A DNA stretch of 64,000 nucleotides from Trueperella abortisuis (GTDB taxonomy: Bacteria; Actinomycetota; Actinomycetes; Actinomycetales; Actinomycetaceae): assembly GCF_030811095.1 (NCBI RefSeq), contig NZ_JAUSQL010000001.1, positions 434,001 to 498,000 on the forward strand, written 5' to 3'. Shown here piece by piece: positions 63,092 through 64,000 of the stretch (its first letter is position 1; every line of letters starts with the position of its first letter). The notes beneath the pieces were generated by a model. That model had not been told where the DNA came from. It saw only the letters and a list, made by a program, of their open reading frames with translations, and did not search any database. The position numbers and the translations under genes were made by a program.

Positions 63092-64000
63092 ATGAGCGAT
63101 ACAGCATGGCAGATCTTCACCATGGTCTTGTACTTCCTCCTCATGATCGCGATTGGCTTGTGGGCCTACCGCAAGACGTCCGACGTCGATGACTACATGC
63201 TCGGCGGACGCCAACTCAATCCAGCGGTTGCGGCGCTGTCCGCCGGCGCATCCGACATGTCCGGCTGGCTCCTCATGGGCTTGCCCGGCGCGCTCTACCT
63301 TTCCGGCGTATTCGAGTTCTGGATCGCGATCGGCCTGACGATCGGCGCGTGGCTGAACTGGAAGTTCGTCGCGCCCCGCCTGCGCTCCTACACCGAGGTG
63401 TCGAACAACTCGATCACGGTTCCGTCCTTCCTCGACTCACGCCTGCGCGACTCTACCCACAGCTTGCGCATCGTCTCCGGCTTCATCATCCTGTTCTACT
63501 TCACCTTCTACGTCTCCTCCGGCCTGGTGGCCGGCGGCACGTTCTTCGAGGGCGCCTTCGGTGTGGACTACAAGATGGGCATGCTCCTCATCGCCGCGAT
63601 CACCGTGTTCTACACGCTGGTGGGCGGCTTCCTCGCCGTGTCTTACACCGACGCCGTGCAGGGCACCATCATGCTCCTCGCGCTCGTGCTCGTCCCCGCC
63701 GTCGGCATCTTCTACGTGGGCGGCTTCGGTGCCATGCTCGACGCGACGCGCTCCGTCGACCCCGAGCTCCTCAACCCGATGAAGAACGTCACCGTCATCG
63801 GCCTGATCTCGGCTATCGCCTGGGGCTTGGGCTACGTCGGCCAGCCCCACATCATCGTCCGCTTCATGGCTCTGCGCAATCCGAAGGAGGCCTCCTCCGC
63901 CCGCCGCATCGGCATCGGCTGGATGCTGCTGGCCGTCTTCGGGGCGCTGTTCACCGCACTCGTGGGCGTGGCCGTCTACAAGCACGACACGTCGATGCTC
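63092..64000 (+). CDS. putP: Sodium/proline symporter PutP (3' end beyond window)
   Basis: 303 codons are visible, starting MSDTAWQIFTMVLYFLLMIA, with no stop before the window ends. Sodium:solute symporter family features are present: YMLGGRQLNPAVAALSAGASDMSGWLLMGLP (start of the transport core), FYVSSGLVAGGTFFEG, VGGFLAVSYTDAVQGTIM and GYVGQPHIIVRFMAL. Its partner putA is divergent, forming a proline-use locus. About 200 residues should lie outside. Confidence 0.93.
   Translation, partial: MSDTAWQIFTMVLYFLLMIAIGLWAYRKTSDVDDYMLGGRQLNPAVAALSAGASDMSGWLLMGLPGALYLSGVFEFWIAIGLTIGAWLNWKFVAPRLRSYTEVSNNSITVPSFLDSRLRDSTHSLRIVSGFIILFYFTFYVSSGLVAGGTFFEGAFGVDYKMGMLLIAAITVFYTLVGGFLAVSYTDAVQGTIMLLALVLVPAVGIFYVGGFGAMLDATRSVDPELLNPMKNVTVIGLISAIAWGLGYVGQPHIIVRFMALRNPKEASSARRIGIGWMLLAVFGALFTALVGVAVYKHDTSML

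Overview
The window is chromosomal DNA of a high-G+C Gram-positive bacterium. Three things point to Actinobacteria: the gene order metG-tatD-rpfB-like-rsmA-ispE-ABC-F, the order eno-divIC-DUF501-ppx, and a cell-wall protein ending in an LAxTG sortase signal. I infer a host-associated member of the Actinomycetaceae (Actinomyces, Trueperella or Arcanobacterium type), but no rRNA or species marker is present.

Layout. 1-8520 is an accessory island: a type I restriction-modification operon (hsdM partial, hsdS, a VbhA-type antitoxin with a Fic toxin, a second half-length hsdS, hsdR) followed by a tyrosine recombinase. A 16-bp sequence, CTTCATCAGCGTRAGC, occurs at the end of both target-recognition cassettes, in the extra hsdS copy, and in inverted orientation on both sides of the recombinase gene. 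This looks like an hsdS-shuffling (phase-variation) system of unusual layout and is the most interesting system here. 8539-14421 holds metY, a protein O-mannosyltransferase, a small zincin, a 37-codon gene, rsmI and an isochorismatase-like hydrolase with a long acidic tail. 14612-20236 encodes a 1874-residue surface protein carrying 15 copies of an 85-residue Ig-like domain that appear identical even at DNA level.

20576-34504 is mostly core: metG, tatD, an Rpf/G5-type wall protein, rsmA, ispE, an ABC-F ATPase, a MarR gene, an efflux-type ABC operon with its TetR regulator, tRNA-Gln, a GlmU lacking most of its acetyltransferase domain, and prs. 34559-42671 is a catabolic island: a LysR regulator divergent from an AtoE-like transporter, a cyclase-family hydrolase, two dehydrogenases, a muconolactone-isomerase-like protein and pcaI-pcaJ-pcaF homologues. 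It should feed an organic acid to succinyl-CoA and acetyl-CoA through a 3-oxoadipate-like intermediate, without any ring-cleavage genes.

42715-64000 returns to housekeeping: rplY, pth, mfd, eno, a DivIC/FtsB-like protein, DUF501, ppx, nhaA, and a tRNA with anticodon TAA but a short variable loop. It also has an ABC transporter whose ATPase has an amber codon exactly at the Walker A lysine, a Bax-inhibitor-1 protein, a GntR(YtrA)-ABC operon with a clear operator, and the divergent proline-use pair putA/putP (putP runs off the end). Several intergenic regions hold strong hairpins, including a perfect 64-bp palindrome after mfd and a 108-bp minisatellite after eno.
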